Assembly: GCA_016872285.1 (NCBI GenBank)
Contig: VGZZ01000018.1
Coordinates: 1 to 46,654 of the forward strand
DNA length: 46,654 bases
Direction: 5' to 3'
Origin: SAR202 cluster bacterium
GTDB lineage: Bacteria > Chloroflexota > Dehalococcoidia > Lucifugimonadales > GCA-2712585
The notes under the pieces were generated by a model. It was not told the DNA's origin, did not search any database, and saw only the letters and a program-made list of their open reading frames with translations. The translations under genes and the position numbers were made by a program. This document shows, piece after piece, positions 7,485 through 16,714 of this stretch (its first letter is position 1; every line of letters begins with the position of its first letter).

Positions 7485-9901
7485 GAGTGCTATTCCTTGT
7501 CGCTGCCTGGGTCGGAGGCCTGATTTTAGGCCTTCACGCCGACGTCAGCCTGTCAGTCACTTTACCTCTGCTCGCCGCAGCATTGCTGGCGGCGGCGGCG
7601 CTCCTTCTTATCAAAAAGACTCTGTGGCCCGCCCTTTTGCCTACGCTCTTTTTACTTGCCTTAATTCGGGCTGACTGGGGGCAAGCGCCAGCGCCGCCGA
7701 CTGTCCCCGACGAAGGCATCCTGGGCGTCATGGAAGGCATTATCGTCAGCGACCCCCAGGCGCGCGGCGCCAGCGTCCAGTTCGTGCTGCGGAGCGATGT
7801 ACTGGATTTAGGACAGGGCCCTCTCCAAGGGAGTCACCGCATCCAAGTCTCCGCCCGGCCATCGCGAGGTCTGGTGGAGTCGCGCCGCGAGCCCTTCTTC
7901 CGCTACGGCGACCGTCTCCGCCTCCAGGGCCGCCTCGACAAGCCTCCCATCTTCGACACCTTCGACTACCGTGACTACCTGGCGCAGCAAGGCATCCACC
8001 TCACCATAGCCTTCCCCACCGTGGAGCTTCTGACAGAAGACCAGGGCAACACCTTTCAGTCCTGGGTTTATAAATTACGCGGCCATTTATCCACGTCCCT
8101 GCGAGACGCCCTGCCGGAACCCCAAGCGTCCCTGTCCCAGGCGCTGCTTTTAGGCCAGCGCGGCGGCTTCCCCTCCGAACTGTCCGAGGACTTTCGGGAC
8201 ACCGGCACGTCACACTTGCTAGCCATATCGGGACTGCAAGTGAGCATGCTGATGGCTATCGCCCTTGGGCTGGCGGCCTTTCTTTTCGGGCGCAGACGGC
8301 AGTCATATCTTTTAATCCCCCTAGCTCTTATCTGGGCCTACACCCTGGTCAGCGGCATGTCTCCCTCCGTGGTGCGATCCGCCATCATGGGAAGCGTATT
8401 CTTGGCCGCGCTGGCGGCGGGCCGTCCGAGAAGCGTGCTGCCTTCACTAGCGGTAGCAGCCGCTGTTATGGCGGGCCTGGACCCCAAAGTCTTGCAGGAC
8501 ATCTCCTTCCAGCTCAGCTTCGCCGCCGTCGCCGGCATCGCCGTCCTGGGAGTCCCCATGACCGACACGCTGCGCTCTCGTCTTGAGACGACTCCCCACG
8601 GCCAAACCTTAGCGGCCAAGGCCTTCCTGTGGACAAGTGCGGCTATCATAATCTCCGTAGCGGCAACCGCCGCAACCCTTCCGCTGGTGGCCTTTAACTT
8701 CCACCAAATACCCCTCCTAGGTATCCTTGCCACCGTCCTCTCTCTGCCCGTCCAGCCTGCCATCCTGGTCCTATCCATCGCCACCGCCTTCGCCGGGCTT
8801 ATCAACTCGACTCTAGGCCAAGTCGTCGGCTGGTTTGCCTGGCCGGTGCTGACCTATCAAATCGAGCTTGTCGAATTTATGGCCCAAGTCCCCGCAGCCA
8901 TCATCGATGTCCCACGATTTAGCGCCGCCCTGGTCTGGATGTATTACGGTTTGCTTTCGGCAGCCGTCCTCTGGCCTTCATATCTCAAAGCTCTGGCATC
9001 CCGGGTCCGCGCCCCTGCCATCCCCAAACTTGGCCTCAACCTCGACCAGTACGCCGCAGGTAAAGTTACCCTTGCCCTCGGCCTCGTCGTCTTCGCCGCC
9101 ATGGCCTGGGCCCGTGTCCTGACCGCCCACGATGGCCGACTTCATGTAACCTTCCTCGATGTCGGCCAGGGAGACGCCATATTCGTCGAGACGCCCCAGG
9201 GCCTACAGGTCCTCATCGATGGCGGCCCCGACGCTTTCCTGGCCGCCCGCCGTCTCGCCGGCGAGCTTACCTTTTGGGACCGCAGCCTTGACGCGGTTGT
9301 GGTGACTCACACTGACGAGGACCACCTACGAGGTCTGGTCGGCGTGGCCCGTCGATTTAATCCGGGCCTTGTCCTGGAAGGGAAGTCGGATGCCTCCCCG
9401 GTATACCTGGAATGGCGCCAGGCCCTCGAAGATCGAGGCATCGAGGCGCAATTCGTGTCGCGCGGTCAGGCGGTAGCACTGGAGGACTACCTCTGGCTTG
9501 AAGTCCTGCACCCTGTATCGAACAGAGAGCATCCCAACCAGAACAACAACAGTCTGGTGCTGAGACTGGTCTATGGCGGCATAAGTTTCTTGCTGACCGG
9601 GGACATTGAGGAAGAGGCCGAAATCTCGTTAACCGAAGGCCCGGGTGTGTTAGCGAGTACAGTCCTTAAAGTCCCCCACCACGGCAGCCGCACCTCGTCC
9701 ACACCAGCTTTCCTCTCCACGGTGTCGCCGTCTGTCGCGGTGGTCCAGGCTGGCCCCGACAACCCTTTTGGCCATCCCCATCCGGAAGTCATGAACCGGC
9801 TGGCATCAGCTTCCCCCGGTCAGGTCTATACGACGGCCCGAAACGGCCACGTGAAGTTCATCACTGACGGGCAGGACCTATGGGTGAGAACCCAGCGCTG
9901 A
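7481..9901 (+). CDS. comEC: ComEC/Rec2 DNA uptake channel
   Basis: An 806-residue membrane protein that moves single-stranded DNA across the cytoplasmic membrane. It has the three family parts: an N-terminal membrane/OB-like region (DUF4131), the central Competence domain with many helices (about residues 230-500), and a metallo-beta-lactamase-like domain (about 550-800) with THTDEDH near residue 610, TGDIEEEA and VPHHGSRTS. The normally conserved His of the AISGLHV block is Gln253 here (AISGLQV). The start is TTG at 7481, overlapping the comEA stop as TTGA; a GTG two codons later is an alternative. Length is normal for the family. Confidence 0.95.
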   Translation: MRVLFLVAAWVGGLILGLHADVSLSVTLPLLAAALLAAAALLLIKKTLWPALLPTLFLLALIRADWGQAPAPPTVPDEGILGVMEGIIVSDPQARGASVQFVLRSDVLDLGQGPLQGSHRIQVSARPSRGLVESRREPFFRYGDRLRLQGRLDKPPIFDTFDYRDYLAQQGIHLTIAFPTVELLTEDQGNTFQSWVYKLRGHLSTSLRDALPEPQASLSQALLLGQRGGFPSELSEDFRDTGTSHLLAISGLQVSMLMAIALGLAAFLFGRRRQSYLLIPLALIWAYTLVSGMSPSVVRSAIMGSVFLAALAAGRPRSVLPSLAVAAAVMAGLDPKVLQDISFQLSFAAVAGIAVLGVPMTDTLRSRLETTPHGQTLAAKAFLWTSAAIIISVAATAATLPLVAFNFHQIPLLGILATVLSLPVQPAILVLSIATAFAGLINSTLGQVVGWFAWPVLTYQIELVEFMAQVPAAIIDVPRFSAALVWMYYGLLSAAVLWPSYLKALASRVRAPAIPKLGLNLDQYAAGKVTLALGLVVFAAMAWARVLTAHDGRLHVTFLDVGQGDAIFVETPQGLQVLIDGGPDAFLAARRLAGELTFWDRSLDAVVVTHTDEDHLRGLVGVARRFNPGLVLEGKSDASPVYLEWRQALEDRGIEAQFVSRGQAVALEDYLWLEVLHPVSNREHPNQNNNSLVLRLVYGGISFLLTGDIEEEAEISLTEGPGVLASTVLKVPHHGSRTSSTPAFLSTVSPSVAVVQAGPDNPFGHPHPEVMNRLASASPGQVYTTARNGHVKFITDGQDLWVRTQR

Positions 9902-9945
9902 CTTCGCCTGTTATACTACGAACAAAGCCTACTTCTGGAGACACC

Positions 9946-10686
9946 GTGCCACGCATTGACGGCCGCCGCAGCGACCAGATTCGCCCCACATCCATCACCA
10001 CCGGCTACCAGGCCTTCGCGGAAGGCTCCGTTCTTATCGAGATGGGCCAGACCAAGGTTATCTGCGCCGCCAGCATCGAAGAAAAAGTCCCGGGCTGGCT
10101 CCGGGGCCAGGGCAAAGGGTGGGTCACCGCCGAGTACTCTATGCTGCCCCGCTCCACGCTGTCACGCACCCCTCGCGAGTCTGGCGCAGGCTCGGTCAAA
10201 GGGCGCTACGCTGAAATCCAGCGCCTAGTGGGCCGCGCCCTCCGCGCTGTCACCGACCTTAAATCCCTGGGCGACCGCACCATCACCATCGACTGCGACG
10301 TTTTGCAGGCCGACGGCGGCACCCGCACTGCCTCCGTCACCGGCGCCTACGTCTGCCTCTACACAGCCCTCAACGGCCTGGTGCGAAAGGGTGTCATGAA
10401 ACGCGTGCCCTTGCATTCCGCCGTGGCGGCCGTAAGCGTGGGCCTGGTGAACGATGAACTATTGCTGGACTTGTGCTATGAAGAGGATTTCCGCGCCGGC
10501 GTGGACCTCAACATCGCCATGACCAGTCAGGGCGATCTAGTCGAGATCCAAGCCACCGGCGAAGGCGGCGCCTTCAGCCAACAAGTCCTGTCGCAGGCGG
10601 TAATTTTAGGCGAGAAGGGCATCAGGGAGCTGCTGGAAGTGCAGCAGCAAGCCCTTCAGGCCTTGAAACCCCTGCGCACCATTTAA
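9946..10686 (+). CDS. rph: ribonuclease PH
   Basis: RNase PH trims tRNA 3' ends phosphorolytically. The protein begins at GTG 9946 with PRIDGRRSDQIRP, the standard start of the family, giving 246 residues; the ribosome site is TGGAG at 9936-9940. In-frame codons upstream to 9880 overlap comEC and lack similarity, so I reject the longer form. Motifs seen: GWVTAEYSMLPRST, RTPRESGAGSVKGRYAEIQRLVGRALR (the phosphate-binding Arg region) and DCDVLQADGGTRTASVTGA. It follows comEC by 44 bases. Confidence 0.95.
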   Translation: MPRIDGRRSDQIRPTSITTGYQAFAEGSVLIEMGQTKVICAASIEEKVPGWLRGQGKGWVTAEYSMLPRSTLSRTPRESGAGSVKGRYAEIQRLVGRALRAVTDLKSLGDRTITIDCDVLQADGGTRTASVTGAYVCLYTALNGLVRKGVMKRVPLHSAVAAVSVGLVNDELLLDLCYEEDFRAGVDLNIAMTSQGDLVEIQATGEGGAFSQQVLSQAVILGEKGIRELLEVQQQALQALKPLRTI

Positions 10687-10759
10687 GGCGCTCCTAAGAG
10701 CCCGCTGCCACCTTCAGTCGTTCTGCATTTTTTGACAAGCGGGGCGTCACAGGTCAGGC

Positions 10760-10788
10760 TTGGCGTCCTTCTGCATCCCGAATAAAAT
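10760..10788 (+). promoter_or_regulatory. probable promoter of the small Cys-motif gene
   Basis: TTGGCG (10760-10765) and TAAAAT (10783-10788) are separated by 17 bases. The transcript would begin near 10795 and carry a leader of about 90 bases that includes the tandem hairpins at 10822-10862. Confidence 0.45.
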
Positions 10789-10821
10789 AGAGACATAAAC
10801 ATGCTCTTTTAGGGCTGCTTG

Positions 10822-10862
10822 CCTAATTCATAAGTTAGGTTTGCAGTGCCTAACAAATTAGG
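10822..10862 (+). promoter_or_regulatory. two tandem CCTAA-TTAGG inverted repeats
   Basis: CCTAA (10822-10826) pairs with TTAGG (10835-10839), and a second CCTAA (10849-10853) pairs with TTAGG (10858-10862). The units start 27 bases apart. They lie between the probable promoter and the ribosome site of the 66-residue protein. They could be two RNA hairpins or a double operator. Function is unknown. Confidence 0.5.
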
Positions 10863-10885
10863 GAATCCAGCAATGGAGGTGTGTG

Positions 10886-11086
10886 ATGAAGTGGCCGTGG
10901 AGTCGCAAAGAAGGAACCCAAACCACAGAGCGCAAGGAAACGCAGTCCAAGTCAGCGTGCTCTCATCCCGTGAGCCACCAAGTCCAAATGCACGAAGATC
11001 TCAAACACCCGGACAAGATAACTAGCGTTAAGTGCACCCAGTGCGGGAAGACCCTGACGCCTGCCGATCTCGGCGTAGAGGGCTAA
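10886..11086 (+). CDS. small Cys-motif (zinc-ribbon-like) protein
   Basis: A 66-residue, strongly hydrophilic protein that I cannot assign. It starts WPWSRKEG and is rich in Lys, Thr and Gln. The C-terminal half has a CSHP with nearby His residues and a KCTQCGK pair (CxxC), which together could hold one zinc ion. The start is ATG 10886 after ATGGAGGTG; a GTG one codon earlier is possible. It has its own promoter-like sequence and a structured leader, so it is probably an independent unit rather than part of the rph transcript. Confidence 0.6.
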   Translation: MKWPWSRKEGTQTTERKETQSKSACSHPVSHQVQMHEDLKHPDKITSVKCTQCGKTLTPADLGVEG

Positions 11087-11174
11087 GCCCCCGCGGTGGC
11101 AGGACCGCCAAAAGCGAGTCTCAGACCTTTGTCTAGCTTTGGTGCAGGGCCCAGGGAGGGCGGGAAATTGCCCC

Positions 11175-14100
11175 CTAGCCTACCCGCTTCACGCCCAGGG
11201 TTAACTCCATTCCGTCCACGCTCTGCTCCTCGACGTGGCCTCCGTCCTCCGCCTCGCCCTCCCTTAGCCCCTCCGACAGCGTTTCGAGCTTTACATAATC
11301 GCCGAAGCGCTCCATAACGCGGCGCACCTCGTCGGGCCCACGGTAGTAGGTGACTATTCTGTCCGTCACCTCAAACCCCGCCGACTTTCGCAAGTTCTGG
11401 ATTCGATGCACCAGCTCCCGCGCCAGCCCCTCCTCCATAAGCTCAGGCGTCACATTGGTGTCCATGCCTACCAGATACCCCGCGTCAGCAACAAACTGCC
11501 ATCCCTCGACTAATGCGGCCCGCGTCTCGCCTGCAATGGAGGTGCCAGCCTTCTGGAACAAGTCGTCATCCTTGGATAACAGTGCCAGTTCCTTAACGTT
11601 AAGCTCGTCTAGCACCTGCTCTCGAATCTGCTCCAGGTACTCCGCTTCTGACGGGTCGCGAGGAGCCACCACAGCCTTGGACAGCGGCAGCCGCACCTTC
11701 TTCCCTGACCGCGCCCTGGCATCCCGGCCCAGGCTGCATATGCGCATCGCCAGCCGCGTGGCATCCATCAGCGGCTGGTCCAGCAACGAGGCGTCGGCTT
11801 TGGGGAACCGGGCCAGGTGTACGCTCTCCGGCGAATGCCGGTCCGCCGTTCGCACCAGGTTCTGATACATAGACTCCGCCAGGTACGGCGTGTACGGCGC
11901 CAGCAGCTTGGACAACGTCGTGAGACATGTATACAGCGTCGTGTACGCCGACACCTTGTCCTGGTCGTTCTCGCTCTTCCAGAAGCGGCGGCGGCTCCGC
12001 CGCACGTACCACGTCGATAGTATATCGACGAACTCCTGTATACGGCGCCCGCCGTTAGTCGGGTCGTACTGTTCCAGGTTGTCCGTCACCTGCCGCACCA
12101 GGACGTTCAACTCAGACAATATCCACCTGTCCAGCTCCGCCGTGGGCTTCCATCCCTTCCTGACCTTCGTCGGGTCGTACTTGTCGATCTCCGCGTAGGT
12201 GACAAAGAAGGAGTAGACATTCCACAGCGTGAGGATGAACTGCCTCACCACCTCGTTCACCAGCCGCTGCGAGAATCGCCGCGACTCGCCCGGCTGCGTC
12301 GCTGTATAGAGGTACCACCGCACTGCGTCCGCCCCCTGCGAGTTAATGACCTCCCAGGGGTTCACAACGTTGCCCTGGGACTTGCTCATCTTCCGGCCCT
12401 TCTCGTCCAGAATCAGGCCCAGGCAGATAACGTTCTTGTAGCTGGGCTCGTCCGCCAGCAAGGTCGACAGCGCCAGCAAGCTGTAGAACCACCCTCGAGT
12501 CTGGTCCACCGCCTCGCAGATATAGTCGGCGGGAAACCGCCCTTCCGACTGCACTCGCTGGAAGTCATCGTCAGAGATCACATGCCACTGGGCATAGGGC
12601 ATGGCGCCCGAGTCGAACCACGCGTCCATGACCTCCGGGATGCGCTTCATGACGCCTTGGCACTCGCGGCACTTAATCTCGATTTCATCCACATAGGGCC
12701 GGTGCATGTCCAGCCCATCAACTCTGGGCTTGTAGGCCGGCGTAGCCATCGCCTTCAGCTCCGCCAGCGACCCGACGCAGTGGTAGTGCCCGCACTGGCC
12801 GCACTGCCACAAGGGTATCGGCGTACCCCAGTACCGCTCCCGCGATATCGCCCAGTCCACCAGGCCCCGCAGCCACTCGCCGAAACGCCCCTCCTTGATA
12901 TATTCCGGGTACCAGTTAATCTGCTGGTTATTGCGGATGAGGTTGTCCTTCATCGCCGTCATGCGGATGTACCAGGACTCCTTGGCGTAGTACAGCAGCG
13001 GCGTCTTGCACCGCCAGCAGAAGGGGTATGTGTGCAGGTACGTCTCACGCTTGAACAACAGACCCCGCTGCGTCAGGTCCTTCACAATCATTTCGTCGGC
13101 CTGCTTGACGAACTTCCCCGCCCACGGGTAGCTGCCCGTAAACTGTCCCTGCAAATCGACGGGCTGCACAAAGGCCAGCCCCTCGCTGCGCCCCGCGTTC
13201 AAGTCCTCCTCGCCGAAGGCCGGCGCAATGTGGACAATGCCCGACCCATCCTCCAGCGACACGAACTCCCCGCCGATAACCCGCGGCGTGTACTCCGATA
13301 CCGCCTCCAGCGACTTCGTATCCTTGACCTCGACGCCATACTGCGCGGGGTCGTATAGCTTGTGGTACGCGGCGCCAATCAGTTCGGCGCCTTTGACCGA
13401 CGTCACCGCCTCGTGCGGCACCTTCACCACCTTGCCCACCAGCGCCGACGCCATGACCATCCAGTAGGGCTGCCCTTCATTCTCGATGCGCAGGATTGAA
13501 TATTGGGCGTCAGGGTTCAGGGCCAGGGCCGTGTTGCCTGGCAGGGTCCAGGGTGTCGTCGTCCAGGCCAGGAAATAGACGTTCACAGCCGCCTCGGCGG
13601 GCAGTTTAGCTTGAAGTTTCTTGGCCTGCGGCGTGCCCTCTTTAATCGCAAACTTCACAAACACCGATGGGTCTCGCGTGTTCTCCTGGTAGCCTAGCGC
13701 CACCTCGTGAGAGCTTAGCGAGCTGACGCATCGAGGGCAGTGAGGCGTAGCCTTAATGCCTTTATAAATCAGGTCCTTGTCCCACAGGCTCTTTAGTATC
13801 CACCAGCCGGTCTCAATATAATCGTTGGTCAGGGTGACGTAGGGGTCCTTCATATCCACCCAGTAGGCGATGCGGTTCGTCAGGTCCTCCCACTCCTTAA
13901 CATAACGAAACACGCTCTCGCGGCACTTCTGGTTGAACTTTTCGATGCCATAGTTCTCGATGTCCCGCTTGGTCCTCAGCCCCAACTCTTTCTCGATCTC
14001 CAGCTCCACTGGCAGGCCGTGGGTATCCCATCCACCCTTCCTGATGGGCCGGTATCCCTGCATGGTCTTGTAGCGGCAGATGATGTCCTTGAACACCCGG

Positions 14101-14279
14101 GCCAGGACGTGGTGGATGCCGGGGCTGCCGTTGGCCGTCGGCGGGCCCTCGAAAAGCATAAATAGCGGCCTGCCGTCATCCTTGCCGCTCTTCTCAAAAA
14201 TCTGGTTCTCTTTCCAGAACTGAAGGACCTTAGTCTCCAACTCTGGAAAGCTGGCCCTGCTGTTGACCTTTTCAAACAT
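11175..14279 (-). CDS. ileS: isoleucyl-tRNA synthetase, eukaryote/archaea-like type
   Basis: A 1034-residue class I synthetase. The HIGH box lies in GSPGIHHVLARVFKD (about residues 53-67) and the KMSKS box in GRKMSKSQGN. The editing domain lies between them (TTTPWTLPGNTALA, about 240-253), and an anticodon-binding domain follows. The length, the GIHHVLAR form of the HIGH box and the long C-terminal part match the second IleS group, which includes eukaryotic, archaeal and mupirocin-insensitive bacterial enzymes. The ATG at 14279 has GGAG about 11 bases upstream. It is third in the tlyA-pfkB-ileS unit. I see no T-box leader. Confidence 0.96.
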   Translation of the reverse strand: MFEKVNSRASFPELETKVLQFWKENQIFEKSGKDDGRPLFMLFEGPPTANGSPGIHHVLARVFKDIICRYKTMQGYRPIRKGGWDTHGLPVELEIEKELGLRTKRDIENYGIEKFNQKCRESVFRYVKEWEDLTNRIAYWVDMKDPYVTLTNDYIETGWWILKSLWDKDLIYKGIKATPHCPRCVSSLSSHEVALGYQENTRDPSVFVKFAIKEGTPQAKKLQAKLPAEAAVNVYFLAWTTTPWTLPGNTALALNPDAQYSILRIENEGQPYWMVMASALVGKVVKVPHEAVTSVKGAELIGAAYHKLYDPAQYGVEVKDTKSLEAVSEYTPRVIGGEFVSLEDGSGIVHIAPAFGEEDLNAGRSEGLAFVQPVDLQGQFTGSYPWAGKFVKQADEMIVKDLTQRGLLFKRETYLHTYPFCWRCKTPLLYYAKESWYIRMTAMKDNLIRNNQQINWYPEYIKEGRFGEWLRGLVDWAISRERYWGTPIPLWQCGQCGHYHCVGSLAELKAMATPAYKPRVDGLDMHRPYVDEIEIKCRECQGVMKRIPEVMDAWFDSGAMPYAQWHVISDDDFQRVQSEGRFPADYICEAVDQTRGWFYSLLALSTLLADEPSYKNVICLGLILDEKGRKMSKSQGNVVNPWEVINSQGADAVRWYLYTATQPGESRRFSQRLVNEVVRQFILTLWNVYSFFVTYAEIDKYDPTKVRKGWKPTAELDRWILSELNVLVRQVTDNLEQYDPTNGGRRIQEFVDILSTWYVRRSRRRFWKSENDQDKVSAYTTLYTCLTTLSKLLAPYTPYLAESMYQNLVRTADRHSPESVHLARFPKADASLLDQPLMDATRLAMRICSLGRDARARSGKKVRLPLSKAVVAPRDPSEAEYLEQIREQVLDELNVKELALLSKDDDLFQKAGTSIAGETRAALVEGWQFVADAGYLVGMDTNVTPELMEEGLARELVHRIQNLRKSAGFEVTDRIVTYYRGPDEVRRVMERFGDYVKLETLSEGLREGEAEDGGHVEEQSVDGMELTLGVKRVG

Positions 14280-14313
14280 GCTCGATAAAGCTCCTATCGA
14301 TGCGCCTGCTGCG

Positions 14314-15180
14314 CTAGAACGGTTTTTCGCAGGGCGTCACGCGCAAATCTGGGTGCCTAGCCCTGCGTTCCTGGACTCGCTCTCGAGTCGGTATGCCGCC
14401 CACGCCGGCATGCTCCACCTTTACACTGGCGGCGGCGGCGGCGAATAGCGCCGACTCGGCCGGGTCCCTGGTTTCCGAATATCGTACCAGAAAGGCCGCG
14501 GCGAATACATCGCCCGCGCCCGTAGGGCTGACCTCCCGCGCCGCATATGCCGGTACACGATGCCATCGACCGTCCCATCGGCCCACGGAGCCCTGCTCGC
14601 CCTTAGTGATAATCAAGATGCCCGGCCACTCGTGCCATGTCTTCGGCAGCACTCTCTCCACCAGGTCTTCTTCCGAAAGTGCCATCACATGCGAGCAACG
14701 CAATATATCGCCGCCATCCCATTCGACGGGCTTAACGCGTCCATCCGGCAGCCGCTCCCGCATCCATCCCTGGGGGCATATCCCAACCAGGCTGTCACTC
14801 GCGCCGATTGGCAAACTTGCCTTAACCTCTCTATATACCGGCGCTATCAACTGCACTGGACACCCTCCCCACGCTTTCGGCACATCTCCGCCATCGATAT
14901 GGCCCGCCACCGAGTGTATCCGCTGCGCCCGCTTGCCATCCTTATAGATATTCTCAAAAACCGTGGCGGTCTCCGATGGCAAGTTGACCACCTCAACCCC
15001 CTCCAGCGCCGTCAGCGCCCCCTGCGGCGCCCCGCGAGTTACCAGCCCCACCCTCCGGCCCAATCGTACCGCCGCCAGCGACGCGTAAAAAGCCGCGCCC
15101 CCCGGCGCGCTTCCGCCCTTAACTATGTCTAGTGTGACATGGCCTATGACCAAAAAATCCGGGGTGCCGTCCTTCTTCAC
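14314..15180 (-). CDS. PfkB-family sugar/nucleoside kinase
   Basis: A 288-residue ribokinase-superfamily kinase. The N-terminal substrate motif reads GGSAPGGAAFYASLAAVRLG and the C-terminal ATP/anion-hole motif SPTGAGDVFAAAF, whose Asp is the catalytic base. I place the start at GTG 15180, which overlaps the tlyA stop as GTGA; the protein then opens KKDGTPDFLVIGHVTLD, the usual first strand. Longer in-frame extensions into tlyA are unlikely. The substrate cannot be read from the sequence. It is coupled to tlyA upstream and lies 34 bases before ileS. Confidence 0.85.
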   Translation of the reverse strand: MKKDGTPDFLVIGHVTLDIVKGGSAPGGAAFYASLAAVRLGRRVGLVTRGAPQGALTALEGVEVVNLPSETATVFENIYKDGKRAQRIHSVAGHIDGGDVPKAWGGCPVQLIAPVYREVKASLPIGASDSLVGICPQGWMRERLPDGRVKPVEWDGGDILRCSHVMALSEEDLVERVLPKTWHEWPGILIITKGEQGSVGRWDGRWHRVPAYAAREVSPTGAGDVFAAAFLVRYSETRDPAESALFAAAAASVKVEHAGVGGIPTRERVQERRARHPDLRVTPCEKPF

Positions 15181-15914
15181 GGCTGCTCCAGCCACAAAAA
15201 GAACTCTCGATTTCCATCGGCCCCTGTTATCGGCGATGTCGTCAGCCCTCGCAGCCTTAACCCTTGCCCCACCGACCACACCACCAGCCCCCCAAGCACC
15301 TTGGCATGCACCTTCGGGTCCCTGACAATACCACCCTTTCCCACCTCCTCCCTCTCCGCCTCGAACTGTGGCTTCACCAGCGCCGCCACCATACCTGGCC
15401 GCTCCAGATGCGGCAGCGCGTTGGGAATCACCTTGGTCAGCGATATGAACGACACGTCTATAACAACCAGTCCCACCTTTTCCGGCAGTTCGAAGGGATG
15501 GTGGGCGTTCACCTCCTCCATCGACACCACCCTAGGGTCCTGCCGCAGGCGGTAGTCCAGCTGCCCGCGCCCCACGTCTACGGCGTAAACCCGCCGCGCG
15601 CCCCGTTGCAGCAAGCAGTCGGTAAACCCGCCCGTCGAGGCCCCCACGTCCAGGCACACCAGCCCCTCGGGGTTGATTCCAAACTCGTCCAGCGCGCCGG
15701 CCAGCTTGTGCCCGCCTCGACCCACATACGGCTCCCCCTGCGCCACCGACAGCCTGGCGTCTTCAGCGACGGCGGTGCCCGGCTTCGTAACCTTCTGCCC
15801 ATCCACCAAGACCCGGCCAGCCATGACCAGCGCCTGGGCACGCTGGCGGCTTTCCGCCAGTCCCTGCTCGTGGAGCAGCACATCCAATCGTCGCTTCCCA
15901 ACTTTTGGGGCCAT
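15177..15914 (-). CDS. tlyA: TlyA-family rRNA 2'-O-methyltransferase
   Basis: A 245-residue protein with an N-terminal S4 RNA-binding domain (KRRLDVLLHEQGLAESRQRAQ, in two parts, about residues 7-62) and an FtsJ-like SAM methyltransferase domain. CLDVGASTGGFTDCLLQRGA (about 91-110) is the SAM-binding motif I, and VVIDVSFISL holds the conserved Asp. The family methylates 16S and/or 23S rRNA ribose; in some species it affects capreomycin sensitivity. Hemolysin annotations are historical. GGGAG lies before the ATG at 15914. It reads divergently from rpmH. Confidence 0.92.
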   Translation of the reverse strand: MAPKVGKRRLDVLLHEQGLAESRQRAQALVMAGRVLVDGQKVTKPGTAVAEDARLSVAQGEPYVGRGGHKLAGALDEFGINPEGLVCLDVGASTGGFTDCLLQRGARRVYAVDVGRGQLDYRLRQDPRVVSMEEVNAHHPFELPEKVGLVVIDVSFISLTKVIPNALPHLERPGMVAALVKPQFEAEREEVGKGGIVRDPKVHAKVLGGLVVWSVGQGLRLRGLTTSPITGADGNREFFLWLEQP

Positions 15915-15927
15915 AACTCTCCCAAAA

Positions 15928-15957
15928 TTGACACCTAACTTTATGATAAACTATACT
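15928..15957 (+). promoter_or_regulatory. strong promoter of the rpmH operon
   Basis: A perfect TTGACA (15928-15933) and TATACT (15952-15957) are 18 bases apart. This gives a transcript start near 15964 and a leader of about 19 bases holding AAGGAGAG before the rpmH GTG. Confidence 0.75.
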
Positions 15958-15982
15958 CGACGCCTGCAAGGAGAGTATTACT

Positions 15983-16120
15983 GTGCCCAAGAGAACCTTT
16001 CAGCCTAAAGTCCGTCGGCGGATGCGCGTCCACGGCTTCATCCGGCGCATGCGCACCCGCGGCGGCCAGTCGGTCCTGAAGCGCCGCCGCTTCAAGGGCC
16101 GGCACCGTCTCACTGTTTAA
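15983..16120 (+). CDS. rpmH: 50S ribosomal protein L34
   Basis: A 45-residue, very basic protein reading [18 protein letters not shown] and on through [15 protein letters not shown], the unmistakable L34 pattern. It starts at GTG 15983 with AAGGAGAG 8 to 15 bases upstream and stops at TAA 16118-16120. It heads the operon rpmH-rnpA-yidD-(PQQ lipoprotein)-yidC-jag. The dnaA gene that often lies on the other side of rpmH is absent; tlyA is there instead. Confidence 0.97.
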   Translation: MPKRTFQPKVRRRMRVHGFIRRMRTRGGQSVLKRRRFKGRHRLTV

Positions 16121-16137
16121 CAACTTATTCCTGGTGA

Positions 16138-16485
16138 ATGCGTAAAGATCAGAGGCTGAAGGGGAAAGAGCGGTTCTCACAGATTTTCGAGGGAAGCAGG
16201 GGTTGGGCCAACTCTCGTCTCGTCCTTAAAGCCTTGCCCAACTCCTCCGCCGAAACCCGCTTTGGACTCGTGACCTCTCGAAAAGTCGGCGGCGCGGTGC
16301 TGCGGAACACCCTTAGACGCAGGCTGAGAGAAATAGTGCGCGTCACGCCGGTAAAGTCCGGCTGGGACGTAGTTATTATCGTTAGGAGCGGCAAAACAGA
16401 GCCAAGTTTCCAGGAGTTGCAGGACGCCTTGCACAATCTTCTCCGCAGGGCCGGTCTGCTGGAACCCCTAAACCCTGGTCTATAA
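16138..16485 (+). CDS. rnpA: ribonuclease P protein component
   Basis: A 115-residue basic protein that helps the RNase P RNA recognise and cleave precursor tRNA. The family signature is clear: RFGLVTSRKVGGAVLRNTLRRRLRE (about residues 40-64), the RNR-like helix region. The N-terminal RLKGKERFSQIF matches the usual start. The gene follows rpmH by 17 bases. Only a weak ribosome site is visible, so coupling to rpmH translation is likely. Confidence 0.95.
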   Translation: MRKDQRLKGKERFSQIFEGSRGWANSRLVLKALPNSSAETRFGLVTSRKVGGAVLRNTLRRRLREIVRVTPVKSGWDVVIIVRSGKTEPSFQELQDALHNLLRRAGLLEPLNPGL

Positions 16486-16504
16486 GTCTGAGGAAAACAA
16501 TACG

Positions 16505-16714
16505 TTGAAGCGTCTAGCCTTACTTGCCCTTGAGCTGTACCAAAAAATTATATCCCCCTACCTGCCCGGCATCTGTCGTTACCAGCCCACCTGCTCTCAT
16601 TACGGCCATCAGGCTATCATGACCTACGGCGTGACTAAGGGCGGGGTCCTGGCCGTTAAACGGCTGGCGCGGTGCCGCCCCCTGGGAGGCAAGGGTTACG
16701 ACCCGGTCCCTTAA
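16505..16714 (+). CDS. yidD: YidD membrane protein insertion efficiency factor
   Basis: A 69-residue YidD, a small membrane-associated protein linked to YidC function. The pattern LELYQKIISPYLPGICRYQPTCSHYG, in pieces, and RLARCRPLGGKGYDPVP at the end are diagnostic, with the conserved Cys at CRYQPTC and RC. It starts with TTG 16505 after TGAGGAAA. Its stop is directly followed by the TTG start of the lipoprotein gene. Confidence 0.95.
   Translation: MKRLALLALELYQKIISPYLPGICRYQPTCSHYGHQAIMTYGVTKGGVLAVKRLARCRPLGGKGYDPVP

Noticed and set aside
9880-9945. 22 extra residues at the start of RNase PH
   Set aside because: They overlap comEC and have no family similarity; the GTG at 9946 with TGGAG upstream gives the standard start.
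15901-16140. Replication origin near rpmH
   Set aside because: rpmH often lies beside dnaA and oriC, but there is no dnaA here and I see no cluster of TTATCCACA boxes.
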